From contig JADNRZ010000019.1 of the NCBI GenBank assembly GCA_015501605.1, positions 806,001 through 870,000 on the forward strand: 64,000 nucleotides of DNA, given 5' to 3'. Both the position numbers and the translations under genes were made by a program. Numbering within the stretch: position 1 is the first letter of the stretch; each line of letters starts with the position of its first letter. Origin of the DNA: Panaeolus papilionaceus (Eukaryota; Basidiomycota; Agaricomycetes; Agaricales). Below, in pieces: positions 46,306 to 58,400 of the stretch. The notes below the pieces were generated by a model. That model did no database searches. It saw nothing but the letters and a program-made list of their open reading frames with translations, and was not told the origin of the DNA.

Positions 46306-48369
46306 ATCGTCAGTGGTTAGTCAAGATTGGTTTGAAAATGAGAGCGAAGTTTCAAATGATAGCTATTGATAGTGGGCAATGGATAGCTTCGGATTTTATA
46401 TGCTAGGGGGAATGGTCATTATTAAATCTTGAACATGAAAGATGTATGCAAGCCCGAGGTCATGTAATATGTGATATGGATACTGACCGTATTGAACTGC
46501 GGAATGCAGTGCTTATTGTGATCTATTCCGATTTCAACAACAGCATGTTACGTCGACATCCAGTATGCAGCTCCCTAAAACACACCTTTCTCACTACACA
46601 TTAAGTCCCCAAAATCGTGTTCGATGCAATACCCAAAGGACCTTATTCACAAAGCCGTCGCTCTTTTGCTATGAGGTACATCATGTTCTAATTTCACAAC
46701 TTATCAAACACACGAGGGGGTTCATCAGTATACAATCCGACTTGGAAGGTTCAGCGTAGGGCACGCGATTGGGCTACAAATATCACCAAAGATAAAGCTT
46801 GCATACCTTGATCAAGCTATCCAGTCAACCGTTTTCATATCCATATGATTCACATTCGGCTTCGATTGACCTCGGGACATTCTTCAGGAGTCAGACCGAC
46901 ATCAGCCCAGGCCCCAATATCTTGGGTTTTCCATGTACGTATGTGAATGATAGTATGCGGCTCACAAGGCGAGCCCTCTTCACGCGCAATGTGACACGTA
47001 AACAAGGAGGTAAAATGAGCTCGAGGCAGTGTTTGATGTTGAATCCTCAGAAAAGTATATCTTCGTTCGATAACCCATTGAAATTCTGATCTCCACACTG
47101 CTGCCTTGGACAGGTTTCGAATGGAATGTCACATCTCAACCGCACAGAAATATCGCGGAAATTAATGTGCGATCGAAGGGAACGACATTTATTTTATATG
47201 AGGCTGTTCTAGCAAAGATTTGAGAATACCACCATTCCATATAAAGAACCATTTCACTTCAGCGAATGACAAGTGCATACGATAACGAACAACACGCGCA
47301 TATCCGCACTAAGGCCTGATTGATAGGGAACATAGGGAACACTCGATCATGTATGAAATGGGGTAGCCATCCAACTTCGCCGTAGTGGCACGATACATCT
47401 AAAGTGCAGTCTTATTTACAACAAGTGGTGCGAAAGAGGGTCTACCCCAACTTGAACGTCGCACACATCAGATGTCTGTTATGACGATGTTCATGCACCT
47501 CAAACAGCAAATGTATTGTCATCACTCATGTCAATGCGCATGAGGCTCAATAAAGTCAGATGTTATCAACCCACCGAGCCATGACGTGGTTCCAGAACTG
47601 ACGTCAAACCATGAGGGGAATGTCATTCATGCAACTTACCGTCGACCAGAACCGCATAGTTGGATTTTGCTCGGTTCACACTCTCAGTCATCGGCTGCCA
47701 GTCGGCACCCCTCTGATGGAGTCACACGCCCCTATTTTTAAGCGGGCTTCTCCTTTCTTATATTGTAACATTGTATGTAGGTCAAGCGGTCCAGCGCATA
47801 TTCATGATGAAATACAGCGTTAAAGCTCAATTTTAACTTGATTTTATGGTATAAGCGTAATAATTACCCCTATGACCCTCATCTGGAGATGCGAGTAACG
47901 ACAACACCTGAATTTGGTAAGTATATCCTGGCGTCGCTAATGGACACTCAGACTTTACAAACTTCATAGTCATCAGAGCCCAAGTTTCATACCTTATGGT
48001 ATCCTGTAAAATATAAATCATGTTGAATTTGAAGGGATATGCTGAGTTATGTCAGTAGGTTGACGATTGCAGCATGATTTGAATTACAATAACAACACCT
48101 CGAGGTTTCGGGTTGAAAAATCTAAGCGCCCAGCGGAGGTATAAATGATCGTTAATTCCACCAAAAAGGATTCTCATCAACATGATAAACACAATGATGG
48201 AATAAATACAATGAAATTTCCGTGCTCGTTGATGAGCGCTTGTCGGTGGGAGGACGAATGGGGAATGAAAACGAAAACAAAATGTGAGGAGAAGTCGAAG
48301 CGTGAGTATAAGGGCGTTGGTGAGCGATGTGAAAGAGCGCTCGTGTACGAGTTCGTGAGGCGGCAGTCT
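46306..48369. other. Gene-free interval upstream of the IRG-like gene
   Basis: Presumably the IRG-like promoter followed by unique DNA. Short frames at 46565-47089 and 48145-48450 have no motifs or flanking splice sites that I can support. Confidence 0.4.
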
Positions 48370-48757
48370 GGCTTCCGACCCTTTCTCCGCCGAGTAACAA
48401 CTCCCAACACATGCTGCAAGCAGCCTGCCTTGAATCATCAGCGAGGTATGTGATCGAGTCTAAATAACAACGAGGCGTAATGCAACGAGGTTATTCGTAT
48501 CTCCACGGATTGAGTCAGCACATCTGCCAGGACCTAAACACGCTCCAGTCTGCACCTCTGCAGCAACCCACATTACCCCAATGATGAAGCTCATATGTGG
48601 AACCATTTAATTCGAGGGCCCTCAGTGTGTATATATAAGAGAACATCCTGGAGGCTAGAGATGAAAACAACGTCCCCAACTTGAGCCCAGAGTTGCGCAA
48701 CACAGCTTCGAATCGGAGCTATCTACAGTACCATTCAAGGCAAAGGCAGCAGTACCG
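48370..48757 (+). repeat. 5' block of A4
   Basis: Starts abruptly at tctccgccgagtaacaactc and aligns with the A2/A3 blocks to the ATG. The TATATAAG box at 48632-48639 lies 119 bp upstream of the start. Confidence 0.7.
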
Positions 48758-49120
48758 ATGGATCTGAGCGAGGAAGAGAGGAGAAGGCAGCGGGAAATGG
48801 AGGAAAGGCAGCGGGAAATGGAGGAAAGGCAGGAGGAGCATGTTTTCCGTGATGAGGTTCAACTCCGCATCGAGCAGAGCAGAGTGCAGAGAAGGATGCA
48901 ATCCGAGGAAGCGATGAGGGCGGCAGGTCCCGCAGAGCAAACTAGGTTGGAAGAGGAGTACTTGGCAAAGCAGAAGAGGATCGCAGAAGAGGAGGAAGAG
49001 AAGCGCTTGGCGAAGGAGAAGAGGCTTGCAGAAGAGAGGGAAGCGAGAGAATTAGAGGCGAGGATCAGAGACGCAGAAACAGCGGGGTCCCAGTCGTCGT
49101 CGTGTTGCATTCTCATGTAA
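48758..49120 (+). CDS. A-type short coiled-coil protein A4, 120 aa, CaaX end
   Basis: An intact single exon and the longest A copy. The N-terminus has a small duplication (RQREMEERQREMEERQ) ahead of the motif VFRDEVQLRIEQSRVQRR. It shares the EEKRLAKEKRLAE helix with A2 and the C-terminal EARIRDAETA with A3. It ends SSSCCILM. The CILM tail is a CaaX box, and the extra Cys next to it could be a second lipid site. B4 lies downstream in the same orientation. Confidence 0.65.
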   Translation: MDLSEEERRRQREMEERQREMEERQEEHVFRDEVQLRIEQSRVQRRMQSEEAMRAAGPAEQTRLEEEYLAKQKRIAEEEEEKRLAKEKRLAEEREARELEARIRDAETAGSQSSSCCILM

Positions 49121-49728
49121 AACATCCGGCCCCATTTTGTCTTCATGGTTACTAGTTACTCGTCATGTACTTGGTTCACACTTTTTGATAACAAATTTCG
49201 AACGGAAGTACCATTATATTCTTCCCACTGAGACCTAACTTGATCATCAAACCGAAACCACAACCTCTCTGAAATCGCTTCTAATGTGCTTATCTTCGCT
49301 GATTATCCTAGCATGTAATCAGACACGCGACTGTACTTATCTATGTGTGCGGTTATATCTATACACCCCATTCACAAACCTGTCAACAGTACCAAAAGCC
49401 GTAGCGTCCATCTGACACTTCACTGCACCTACGCATTACGCCCTATTTGCAATTGTACTGACGTAATTATATTGAATGCAAGCCGCGAGACCCAAATATC
49501 GATAACTTATGTTAATTACTTCGGCAGGACGCGTGTCAAACAGATACTCGAACTCGGAATGGGAAATATTGAAGTATAAAGGGATAAAAGGGAATCGGAA
49601 ACCATGGAGGTCATTCCGAGCTGACCTGAGCCCCTTCCTTTCCCCATATCATAGAAACTGAACTGAACTCATAGCTTTCTAATCCCACCGATAGGGCTAG
49701 ACCGATTTTACGTCGATATTGAAGGGTG

Positions 49729-50964
49729 ATGAGAGACAGAAAGAAAGATGAAGAGTGGGAGAAAGCAAAGCTTGCTGCAATGAAGCGAAACGAGGAATGC
49801 TGTTGCCTTTCAGATGCAGTTGGCTGGCGAATCAGGCGAAGTGAGGAGGCGAGAGTTGCATTAGAAGCAAAAATGGAGCAGGAAAGACGGCAAGTTCAGG
49901 CGAGGAAAGAAGATGAGGCAAGAAGGTGAAAGGAAGAGGAACAAGTGAGGAAGCAAATAGAAGAGCTGTGGTCAGCTGCAGCTGAGGAGGAAACGGTTAC
50001 AGATCAGAAGAGACATGACGAAGCCAGGTTGGAGGGCGGGGTACAAGGGGGAACCTTTTTCAATGCAGTTGACCAGTATACCAAGGATGTTGAAGCGTCA
50101 TGGGCGACTGGTTCTGGAGTTCCAGCTGGTGAGGGCAGAGAGGAGATAGAGAAAGAACTAATAGAACAAAGGAGGATGGAGCAACAAGCAACAACGCAGG
50201 CCAAGGAGGCCAGACGCCAAGCAGAGGAGAGAAAAAAGGCAGAAGAGGAACAGAACCATGCACAGGAAGAAGAGGAACATAGGAACGAGATAGGGGGAGG
50301 TTTGAAACAGTTAGGCGAGGCAATGAAGAAGGATGAGTATGAAGCTGCATTAGAGAGGAAAAAGGGACAAGTTATTAGGGACAAAGTTGATTGGCGAATC
50401 AAAATGAGCGAGGAACAGAGGGTCGCGAGAGAACAAATGAGAATGGCAGAAGAAGCGTTGGAAAAGGCGAGGAAAATGGAGGAGGCTAGCAAACAAAAGG
50501 AGGAGGAGGAGGAGGAGAGGAAGTTAGCAGACGAGAGACGGAGGAAGGAGGAAAAGGAGGAACAGACGACGAAGCAAATAATGGAGATGCTTGGGCAACA
50601 GGAGAGATACGAAGCAAGCGTAAACGATGGAATGCTACACAGTCGTCTTACTGATAAACCTAACTGGCGCAGCAAGAGGAGTGGAGCGGAAAGGGATGAG
50701 ACCCAGAGAGAGGAACAGCTGTTGGATGTACTTTCACCCGCCAGGCGAATAAAACCAAGGAGGCAAGCTAGGAAGGCAGGGAAACAGGACCAAGAAGGGG
50801 AAGCCAGTTTGAATAAAAAAGCAGATGAAATGTGGCTGGAAGAAGAAGCTAGGGTTCAAGCAGAGTTCCAGGAAGAGATGAAGTGGGCAGACGAGGCGAG
50901 AGCAATAGAGTCTAAGCGCAGGAAATCGTCGTGTATTATTATGTGGAATGTAAAAGGTTTATAG
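49729..50964 (+). pseudogene. B-type long coiled-coil gene B4, one in-frame stop, CaaX extended
   Basis: Starts at ATG 49729 (MRDRKKDEEWEKAKLAAMKR). The frame runs to TAG 50962-50964 with one internal TGA at 49927-49929, where B3 has CGA. Four motif copies: SDAVGWRIRRSEEAR (about 49810), FNAVDQYTKDVEASW (50059), RDKVDWRIKMSEEQR (50377) and a worn TDKPNWRSKRSGAER (50649). The CaaX codons C-I-I-M (50932-50943) are intact, but the TGA that follows in B3 is TGG here. Translation would add WNVKGL and hide the box. So this copy has an early stop and a lost anchor. Confidence 0.6.
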
Positions 50965-51139
50965 CATCGATACCGTATGGACATTGTAGTCCTCTAGCAG
51001 AAGTATATCAGATCAAATTCGACAGGTTCCAAAGAGGTTTCATGATAACCAATACCGATTTACACCTCTGTATTACTCTCCGCTCATATTCGTACCTCTC
51101 AATGCGACTGTATTCCTCAAACAGGCATCACGACCCAAA

Positions 51140-51760
51140 GACATTTCATGGGCTTCAGAGCTGGGAATAATAACCGGAGGGGACAATGAAGACTCAGAGG
51201 ATGTGAATGCGTCGGCAAGGCAGGTGGAGGAAGTCAGGGCAAGGGCAATAGCAAAGTCCGACATTCAACTCGAAGTAGAATGTGAAAGGGAGAGGAAGGA
51301 TAGGCTGATGCGGTTGCATGGCGGATATCAAGGAGCGAGAGAGGGCAACAAAAAGGGCTGAAGAGCGCAACGGGAGAGGCGAAAACAAATGAAGCAGGGC
51401 AAGTAGTTGAAGGAGACTAGAGAGACGAGGCGAGTATTTATCTGGAGGAAGAGGAACTACCGAGTCTGGAGAAAGAGACAAAGATTGCATCTGTGGAGGT
51501 GCAGGCAGGTGCCGAGACAGTGTGAGGGGAGGCGGCTGTTAGGGTATTCGAATGAATTGGAGGAGGCAAACCTAGTCACAAGGGAGACGATGAGCAGGCC
51601 AAAATTCTGGGGTGCCAATACGAGGAAACAGACGAACAAAGAGAACAAAAGAAGAGTCCCAGTGCATTATCGTCTGAACAAGTATGACAGATTCAAAGGT
51701 CCTACTCACACCACTCGCTCCCCATCATCCACTTCTGTTCAAGCCAATCGACACAGCTGA
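51140..51760 (+). pseudogene. C-type relic C4
   Basis: WASELGIITGGDNEDSEDVN and RQVEEVRARAIAKSDIQLEV match the C family N-terminus. The motif survives out of frame as DAVAWRISRSE at about 51306-51340. Frameshifts break the rest. Confidence 0.55.
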
Positions 51761-52416
51761 CCATTCTGTAGCGACACAAAATGAGTTTATCTATTGCTAA
51801 AACACGACTTTGTAAGGAAGAGCCTGAATCTCGGAAAGGATCATGGTGGTTCGGGTGAAAAAAAGAATTCCTATTTCCGGAACGGTGCAACGATATTAAC
51901 CTCACGGTCAGGTGAGTTGAGAATACTGAGGGGAATTCCGAATTGATGAACGCTGGAGCCGCTTTCACGCTCAGTTTCAATGTCATCTTGAATGCTCAAT
52001 TACTCAAATACATAAAATCATGGGTCATATATTACTCGCAATGTAAGCCGTAATTACTTGAAATACTGATACCCACATAAGATGAGTCCCCAAGTACGGT
52101 AGTCTGAGTGTAGTGGAAGCCATCAATGATATGGTAGCGCGTATAAGCACCTTATTGATGTCCAAATCTACAGAGCCATTCATAAATCGCATTTACGGAC
52201 CTGTCAAAACAATAACGCCCCAATGATACTTCACTTCACTACACCGCCTCTCTGTGATTCGAATATACGCCTAGGTAATTGAATTTACCTTTGTGCACGA
52301 GACCCCGTATTATTCACGGTTGATTCAATGTAAGCAATTTGAATGACAGACACCCCCAGGAATTTGAACTCAGAGAGGAACACTCCGTATAATCCTCATC
52401 TATATAACGGAGTATC

Positions 52417-53410
52417 GCAATTTTCGATGCAGTTGACTGGCGAATTGAGAGAAGCGAGGCAGTGAGGGCGGAGAGAGGGGATGACAGGCTGCTGCATTGG
52501 CTCATGCATGGGTTCATGACCACTAAGGCTGTTACTACCTCAGTACCTCCACAATTACTCATATAGAAGCTGTAATGACTTCAGAAATGGGCCATACTCA
52601 CGCTTCATATCGATGTAGCGCGCCAATGGGGTAAATATTGCTATTAAGCGCCCAATTTAAACACAACACGCACCGATCGGCCGTGCTCTGCCGAGTAACA
52701 ACTCCCAACACATGCTGCAAGCAGTGTGTCTTGAATCATCAGTGAGGTATGTGATCGACTCTAAATAACAACAAGGCGTAATACAGCGAAGTTATCCATA
52801 TCTCCAGGGTGGAGTCAACATATTGATGCAGTTTGCTGGCAAATCAGGAAAAGCGTGCATATGGAGAGTGTAATCTGTGATGAGGGAAGATAAAGAATGA
52901 TTTGGCGGAGGCAAAAAAAAGCTGAATGAAGAGGAACAAGCGAGGACGCAAATAGGGGAGCTGAGGTCAGCCGCAGGGGAGATGCTCAAGGACCAGAGAA
53001 GGTATGATGAAGCTGGGAAACAGGGAACTCTTATCAACTTAGCTGATTCGTACGCTAAGAATGTTGAAGAGTCATGGGTGACGAGCTCGAGAGTTCAAGC
53101 TGAAGTGAGACAAAAGGATATAGAAAAAAGACTAGTAGAACTAAGGAGAATGGAGGAAGAAGCGATGAGGCAAGTCAGGGGGGACAGAAGGGAGGTAGAT
53201 GAGATGGGAAAATCAGAAGAGGAACAGAAGTGTGTACAGGAGGAAGAGGAGGAACACAGGGAAGAGATGTGGGAAGAGATGTGGGAAGAACAATTGAGAC
53301 AGGCAGCTGAGGCGATCAAGGAGGAGGAGGATGAAGCAGAAATAGAGAGGTGCATATGTAGGGGCTATGTTATCAATATCACATCCCTTATAACGGTCAA
53401 CACCTCATAA
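52417..53410 (+). pseudogene. Module 5: fragmented B-type copy
   Basis: A motif copy, FDAVDWRIERSEAVRAERGD, lies at 52414-52475. A broken A-type 5' block follows (52510-52810: attaagcgcccaatttaa, gccgagtaacaactcccaac). A second motif, IDAVCWQIRKS, is at about 52821. Then an open stretch, 52982-53410, corresponds to the B interior (DQRRYDEAGKQGTLINLADS, YAKNVEESW, the VELRRMEEEAMRQVRG region). The 3' end lacks the CaaX region. Pieces of A and B are shuffled together. Confidence 0.55.
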
Positions 53411-53993
53411 CATTACCTTAGCTATTTACCACATTGTACCTTTCGTCTAGTTGTTGTTTCTCGCACTTGCGAATATAGCAAGATCTAGTTCATTCTCGCT
53501 TCTTGAGTGTTTACCCAAAAGCCAAGGGTTTCCATAGTCCGATCCAGCTGACTGTACCCAACACAGCGATGGAGTGAAAATCATATATTACTCTACTGGC
53601 AAAAGCTATCTCATGTGCTGCACAAGCGCTGGGAGCGCAATGAGAACGATGAAAACCCCACAATCACTATCTGCGCTCAATTTGAATCTGCATTCGAAGT
53701 ACTATCGCCGACAAGTACTTCGTGCTAACCAGGACTTCGGGCCGCATTGCGTTTTGGTGGGGATTTTGTGCCGTCACTTGTCCTCACTAAATTTTGGGAC
53801 CGCACGACGTTCTGGTTGGCACGGAGAACTGGTCGATGATAGTAATTGACCTTTCCCTATCGTATTTAATCCTTGAAAATCACAATGTCTCAACATTCGA
53901 ATCAAACTCACCCTTGAATCCTCGTATCGGCATCACTCGCCAGTGCATGGATCACCAACTCAGATAGAAGACAAATCAGAATGATATGAGATA
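53411..53993. other. Spacer before C5
   Basis: Includes gggtttccatagtccgatcc, related to the F-box relic blocks (ggtttccatagaatc at 38189). The 53860-53960 part (ctcaacattcgaat, catcactcgccagtg) aligns with the flank before C2. No supported gene. Confidence 0.4.
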
Positions 53994-54660
53994 ATGGTCG
54001 ACAGAGACCCGGAAGTAGGAATATGATGAGACGGAGGCAGAAAGGCAAGTGGAGGAACAAGAGGAAGTTAGGACGAGAGCGACAGCAAAGTGCGACATTC
54101 AGGTTGAAGAAAAGCGTGACAGGGAGAAGAAGGGTGGGCGCAGAACATTCCAATTCACACGTTTTGTGCTGGATGCAGTTATATGGTGTATATCAAGTGA
54201 GTAAGAAAGAGGCGACAGGAAGAGCTGGACACCCCGAGCCCGAGCGGGAGAGCAGAAAACGGATGAGGTAGGGGCAGTGGTAGTGGGGGAACAGAAGGGA
54301 TAAACAGACGAGACAGAGAGACGAGGCAAAGATTCATCGGGATTCAGAGGAAGAAACGGGGCTGGAATAAGAGACAAAGATAATACCCGTGGAGGTAAAG
54401 GAACGCGCAGAGACAAGAACAGGGAGGAACTGTTGGGGTGTTCGAATGGATTGGAGGAGACAGAGCAGGTCATGAGGGAACTCAGGACAAGAGATGACCC
54501 GAGCGACGCAGAACAACGCCAAATAATGTGAGGGAGAAAATCAGAAAGCACATTGCAAGGGTAAATATGGAAGAGGAGAGGGGAAGGGTAGGAGCGAGGG
54601 AGGTGGGAGCACAGGTTGGAGCGAGCATGATGGCGCCATCAGGTACATACCATTGTAGAG
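53994..54660 (+). pseudogene. C-type relic C5
   Basis: Begins MVDRDPEVGI, like C2 MADRDPEVES, but stops and frameshifts follow at once. Recognisable pieces are FVLDAVIWCISSE (about 54157-54197) and, near the end, EKIRKHIARVNMEEERGRVG, parallel to C2 DEIGEHIAMLHMKEEEGEGL. Confidence 0.6.
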
Positions 54661-55435
54661 CCGGTGTTGGATGTGACAAGGCAACCAGAGAGTTAAAAGG
54701 TACAAGGGAACGACGAAGGAGAGTAAGAGCAAAAGGCACAAAAGATAACAAGTCAAGCCAAGAAGACAGACAAAGAAAGGGAAGAATATCGAGCAAAAGA
54801 AGTCCCTGTGCCTCATCCTGTAAATAATAATCCTATAAACCCAAGTGCGAAGATTGGAGAAGGTTATGGTCTCAAGGAGCAATTCGAATATTGGAATGAA
54901 AAGAGGAATCACGTACCTTTATCGCTCGTCGCCTTGCCTGATCTATTAACTTCCGTGAGCACCGCAGACCAACCAACACAGCTGAACGTTCTTTAGCGAC
55001 ACCAATTGAGAGTATTGATATGAAAAAGCAACTTTGAGAGAGAGAACCGAATCTCGGGCGACGAGACCATGGTGGTTTGGAGCAACTGAGTGATGCAAAT
55101 AGGAGGTATTCCCACACAACACGATCACGTGACTGTTGAACGGCATCGGTTTTCTATTGTCAATGTTGGTTCTGTGCATTCAACTGAACTCTTCACTGCT
55201 CTCCATCCATCCATCCTCCTCTCGTTACCACCACCACCGCAACGTCAACCTTGTACTGTAACCTTTTACGTATTGGAGAAGACGTTTTTGATAGCTCCGA
55301 CGGAACGTGGACCAGGCGAGGTGGATCAAAGAACCCTGCAAGAGCACGCAACATCCTCCCCAACAAATCTTTATTCAACAACGGTGACCCCAACATTGCG
55401 CCGTGGCGGGAGATAATTGAGATCAGTAGAGAGAA
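54661..55435. other. Module end and kinase promoter region
   Basis: The module flank word ccaaccaacacagctgaacg is at 54968. The remainder is unique and presumably contains the 5' UTR and promoter of the NIMA-type gene. Confidence 0.4.
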
Positions 55436-58400
55436 ATGGCGACAAACGTGCCCTTTTTGGATCAGTATGAGCCACTAGATGTGATTGGGAATGGGAGTTT
55501 TGGGATTATCAGGAAGGTGAAGCGGAAAAGTGACGGCACGGTATGTGTTCTATTCATATGCATAGTCTTTGGTTTCTCATTGTTGTGGGAGCACTAGATA
55601 CTAGCCAGGAAAGAGTTGAACTTTGAGAGGATGAGCGAGAGGGATAGGAAGCAGATTGTGGCTGAAGTGTACATGCTCACTGTCTCGCATTTTATTAACC
55701 ACACTAATTCCACTTGAACACGCAGGAACATCCTTAAGGAACTGAACCACGTTCATATTGTACGATATTACGACCGATACGTTGACCGCGACGCTGGGTT
55801 TCTATACATTCTCATGGAATATTGCGGAGGCGGTGACCTGAGCACCGTCATCAAGACAGCGACAAAACAAGGGCGGCTTATTCCTGAAGACGCGATCTGG
55901 AATTATTTTCTCCAGATTCTGCTGGCGCTGCAGCATTGTCATCACCCCAACATTAGCGGGACGAGTATAGGGGGAGGCCACACGCGGAGCGGGAGTGGGA
56001 GTGGGGCAGCCGCACTGGGAATGACACCATCAGAGGCGGATGCTGGCGGTTCAAGAAGGGCGCAGATCCTTCATAGGGATTTAAAGCCTGATAATGGTGA
56101 GCTTCTTATTTTAATTTGTTTGATTTTCGTTTATTTAGCCTTTTGATAGTCTTTCTTGATGAAAACAACACGGTCAAGTTGGGCGATTTTGGACTCTCCA
56201 AGGCGCTGGCGCAGGCGAGTTTTGCAAACACTTATGTTGGAGTGAGTTATTTTTTTTTTCTTGACGGGTAATGATATCTGACGCGTTTTGTAGACACCTT
56301 ATTACATGTCGCCTGAACTTATGCAAGAAAAAGCTTACGACTCCAAGTCGGACATTTGGTCTTTAGGATGTCTAATTTACGAACTCTGCGCCCTCAAACC
56401 CCCTTTCCACGAAGCCAAAACTCATTCAGAGCTGAGCATCTTTATTAGGTACGCGTAATTGCCACCTCCTTTCTCTTTATCTCGTCTTACTATTCTACAT
56501 GTCAGAAATGGCCGTATACCCCCTCTTCCCCGTGGTTACTCACAAGCACTCAACGCCGTCATAAGAAGCATGCTGAACCTTAATGTATGCATATCTTATT
56601 CTTACACCTCTTTTCTTGAGCTAATCACTGGCTTAGCCTGCTATGCGTCCCTCGGCGGCTCAACTCCTCCAGCATGAACGATTAGAGCTCGTGTTCAAAG
56701 TCGCGGAGACGGAAAAGATGTACGTCCGCTTTTAGCCTCCCTCTCTCCTTTCTCTGACGTCTCCCATCAGGCTTTCCATCGTCAAATCTCACCGCTCAAA
56801 CCTCGCCAACAAAGAATGCGAAATGCTCGCGCGAGAACACACTATCGCCGAGAAGGAACGTCAACTGTCGACTATCCTTCAATCCAAGGAAGAAGAAATC
56901 ACGTCCCTCCAACACATGGTTACGCAGCTCCAGGCTCACGGAGAGGCGCTACGCGTCGCGTTGCATGAAGCCCAGCAGAAGACGGGATACTCGCAACAGG
57001 ACGTTGACGTGGCGATTAAGAATGCAATTGCGAGGAGGGAGGCCGAGCTTAGGGTGTTGGTGGCGCGTCAGGAAGAGCAAGTTGCGACGGCGATGAGTAT
57101 TAGAGAAGAAGAAATTATGGAGGCTGTGCGACAGAGGGAGAGAGAAGTGGGAGAGGCGTGGATGAAGAGAGAGGAAGAGCTGAGGGGGGAGGTAGTCAAG
57201 CGAGAGGAGGAGGTTAGAGAGCGAGAGGAGGAAATGATGAGGAGGGAGGAAGAGCTTGCGCGGATGGAAGATGAGTTGGCGAGGAGAGAGGAGGATTTGA
57301 CGAAGAAGGAAGAGAAGAAGGCGGGTGGAAGGAGGGAGAAAGGAGGCGTGTTTGAGGAAGTGAAGAATACGCTTCCCTCAGAGGAGAGTAGTGCACGTCA
57401 GTTTAGACGTGCGACGACGACGGGCGGACGTGGCTTTGGGACGCGTCAACCTCAACCTCAGCCGACTCCTCGTCCTCTCTCTAGCTTTTCAAGAGGGATG
57501 GAAACCCCTGTCATGCGCTCTGCGCCGGCGACTACTGATATCACCCCTATTCCCTCTGCGCTCAGTAATCCCTCCAACCTCGCTGCTATGCCACCTGCTA
57601 GTGCGATGAAAGGCGTCGTGTTCACCGCTACTGGCCAAGTCCTCGCCACACCCCTTCCCCCTGCTATCCCCATGAACCTTGCCACGCCCAGTCCAGCGGA
57701 AATCGGTGCTTTGTTTGAGAAGAGCCCTAAAGTCGGGCTTGGGTTCGCCAAGATCTTTGATTTTGGAAAGGAAGGCGAGGAGAAGGTGGAGAAACTTGAT
57801 TTGAATGTTGTGGATACCGAGGTGGAGAGTAGTGAAGGAGAGAGAGACGCGAGTCCGCCGCCTTCACCTAGTGAGAGGCGGACGACAGTGAGGCGGCAGA
57901 GGGAGCGAGTGAGGCAGGAGAAGGAGGACTTTAGTGATGATGAACAACATTCGACTGGGTCGGGGTCGAGTGGTGGCACGACTACGACGACGACGCAGAG
58001 GCTGCCTTCCAAAGCGGAGTTGTTGGCACCGCAGGCGAAGGTGAAGCCGAGAGGCATAGAGCGCGTTATGACATCTTCTGTGGTGGGGATGAAGCAGGCT
58101 GCGGCTCCCAAGGCGATGAGCAGGACTAAGTCGGCTTCGAGTGTGGCGATGATGGGATCTCAGCCTCCCCCTCCGACGAGGATACGTCGTCCGTCGATTA
58201 GGACGACGTCGGGCTCGTCGAATGGGGCAAGCTCGTCGGGATCGTCGGCACAGAGTGTTGCGGCGAATGCGGCTGGGTCGGTGAAGAGGATTAGTGCGTC
58301 GAGGAGTGCTGGGCATGCGACGAATCAGCAGACGTTAGCTGTGGATGAGGGTATGCCCGCATCGGCGTCTGCTCAAGCATTGCCTAACGAGAGTACGGGG

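Noticed and set aside
49915..49976. Intron that would remove the B4 TGA
   Set aside because: A GT..AG pair exists, but the join gives the wrong phase and meets a stop at once.
40478..50964. RIP (repeat-induced point mutation) as the certain cause of the stops
   Set aside because: Only a few transitions were noted, the copies remain highly similar, and classic RIP is not expected in most Agaricomycetes. Kept only as a C-to-T observation.
6660..54660. Module array as a CRISPR or simple tandem array
   Set aside because: Units are gene-sized, unequal in length and eukaryotic in structure.
57458..58316. Minus-strand frames inside the kinase's last exon
   Set aside because: Shadows of a low-complexity Ser/Arg/Pro-rich coding region.
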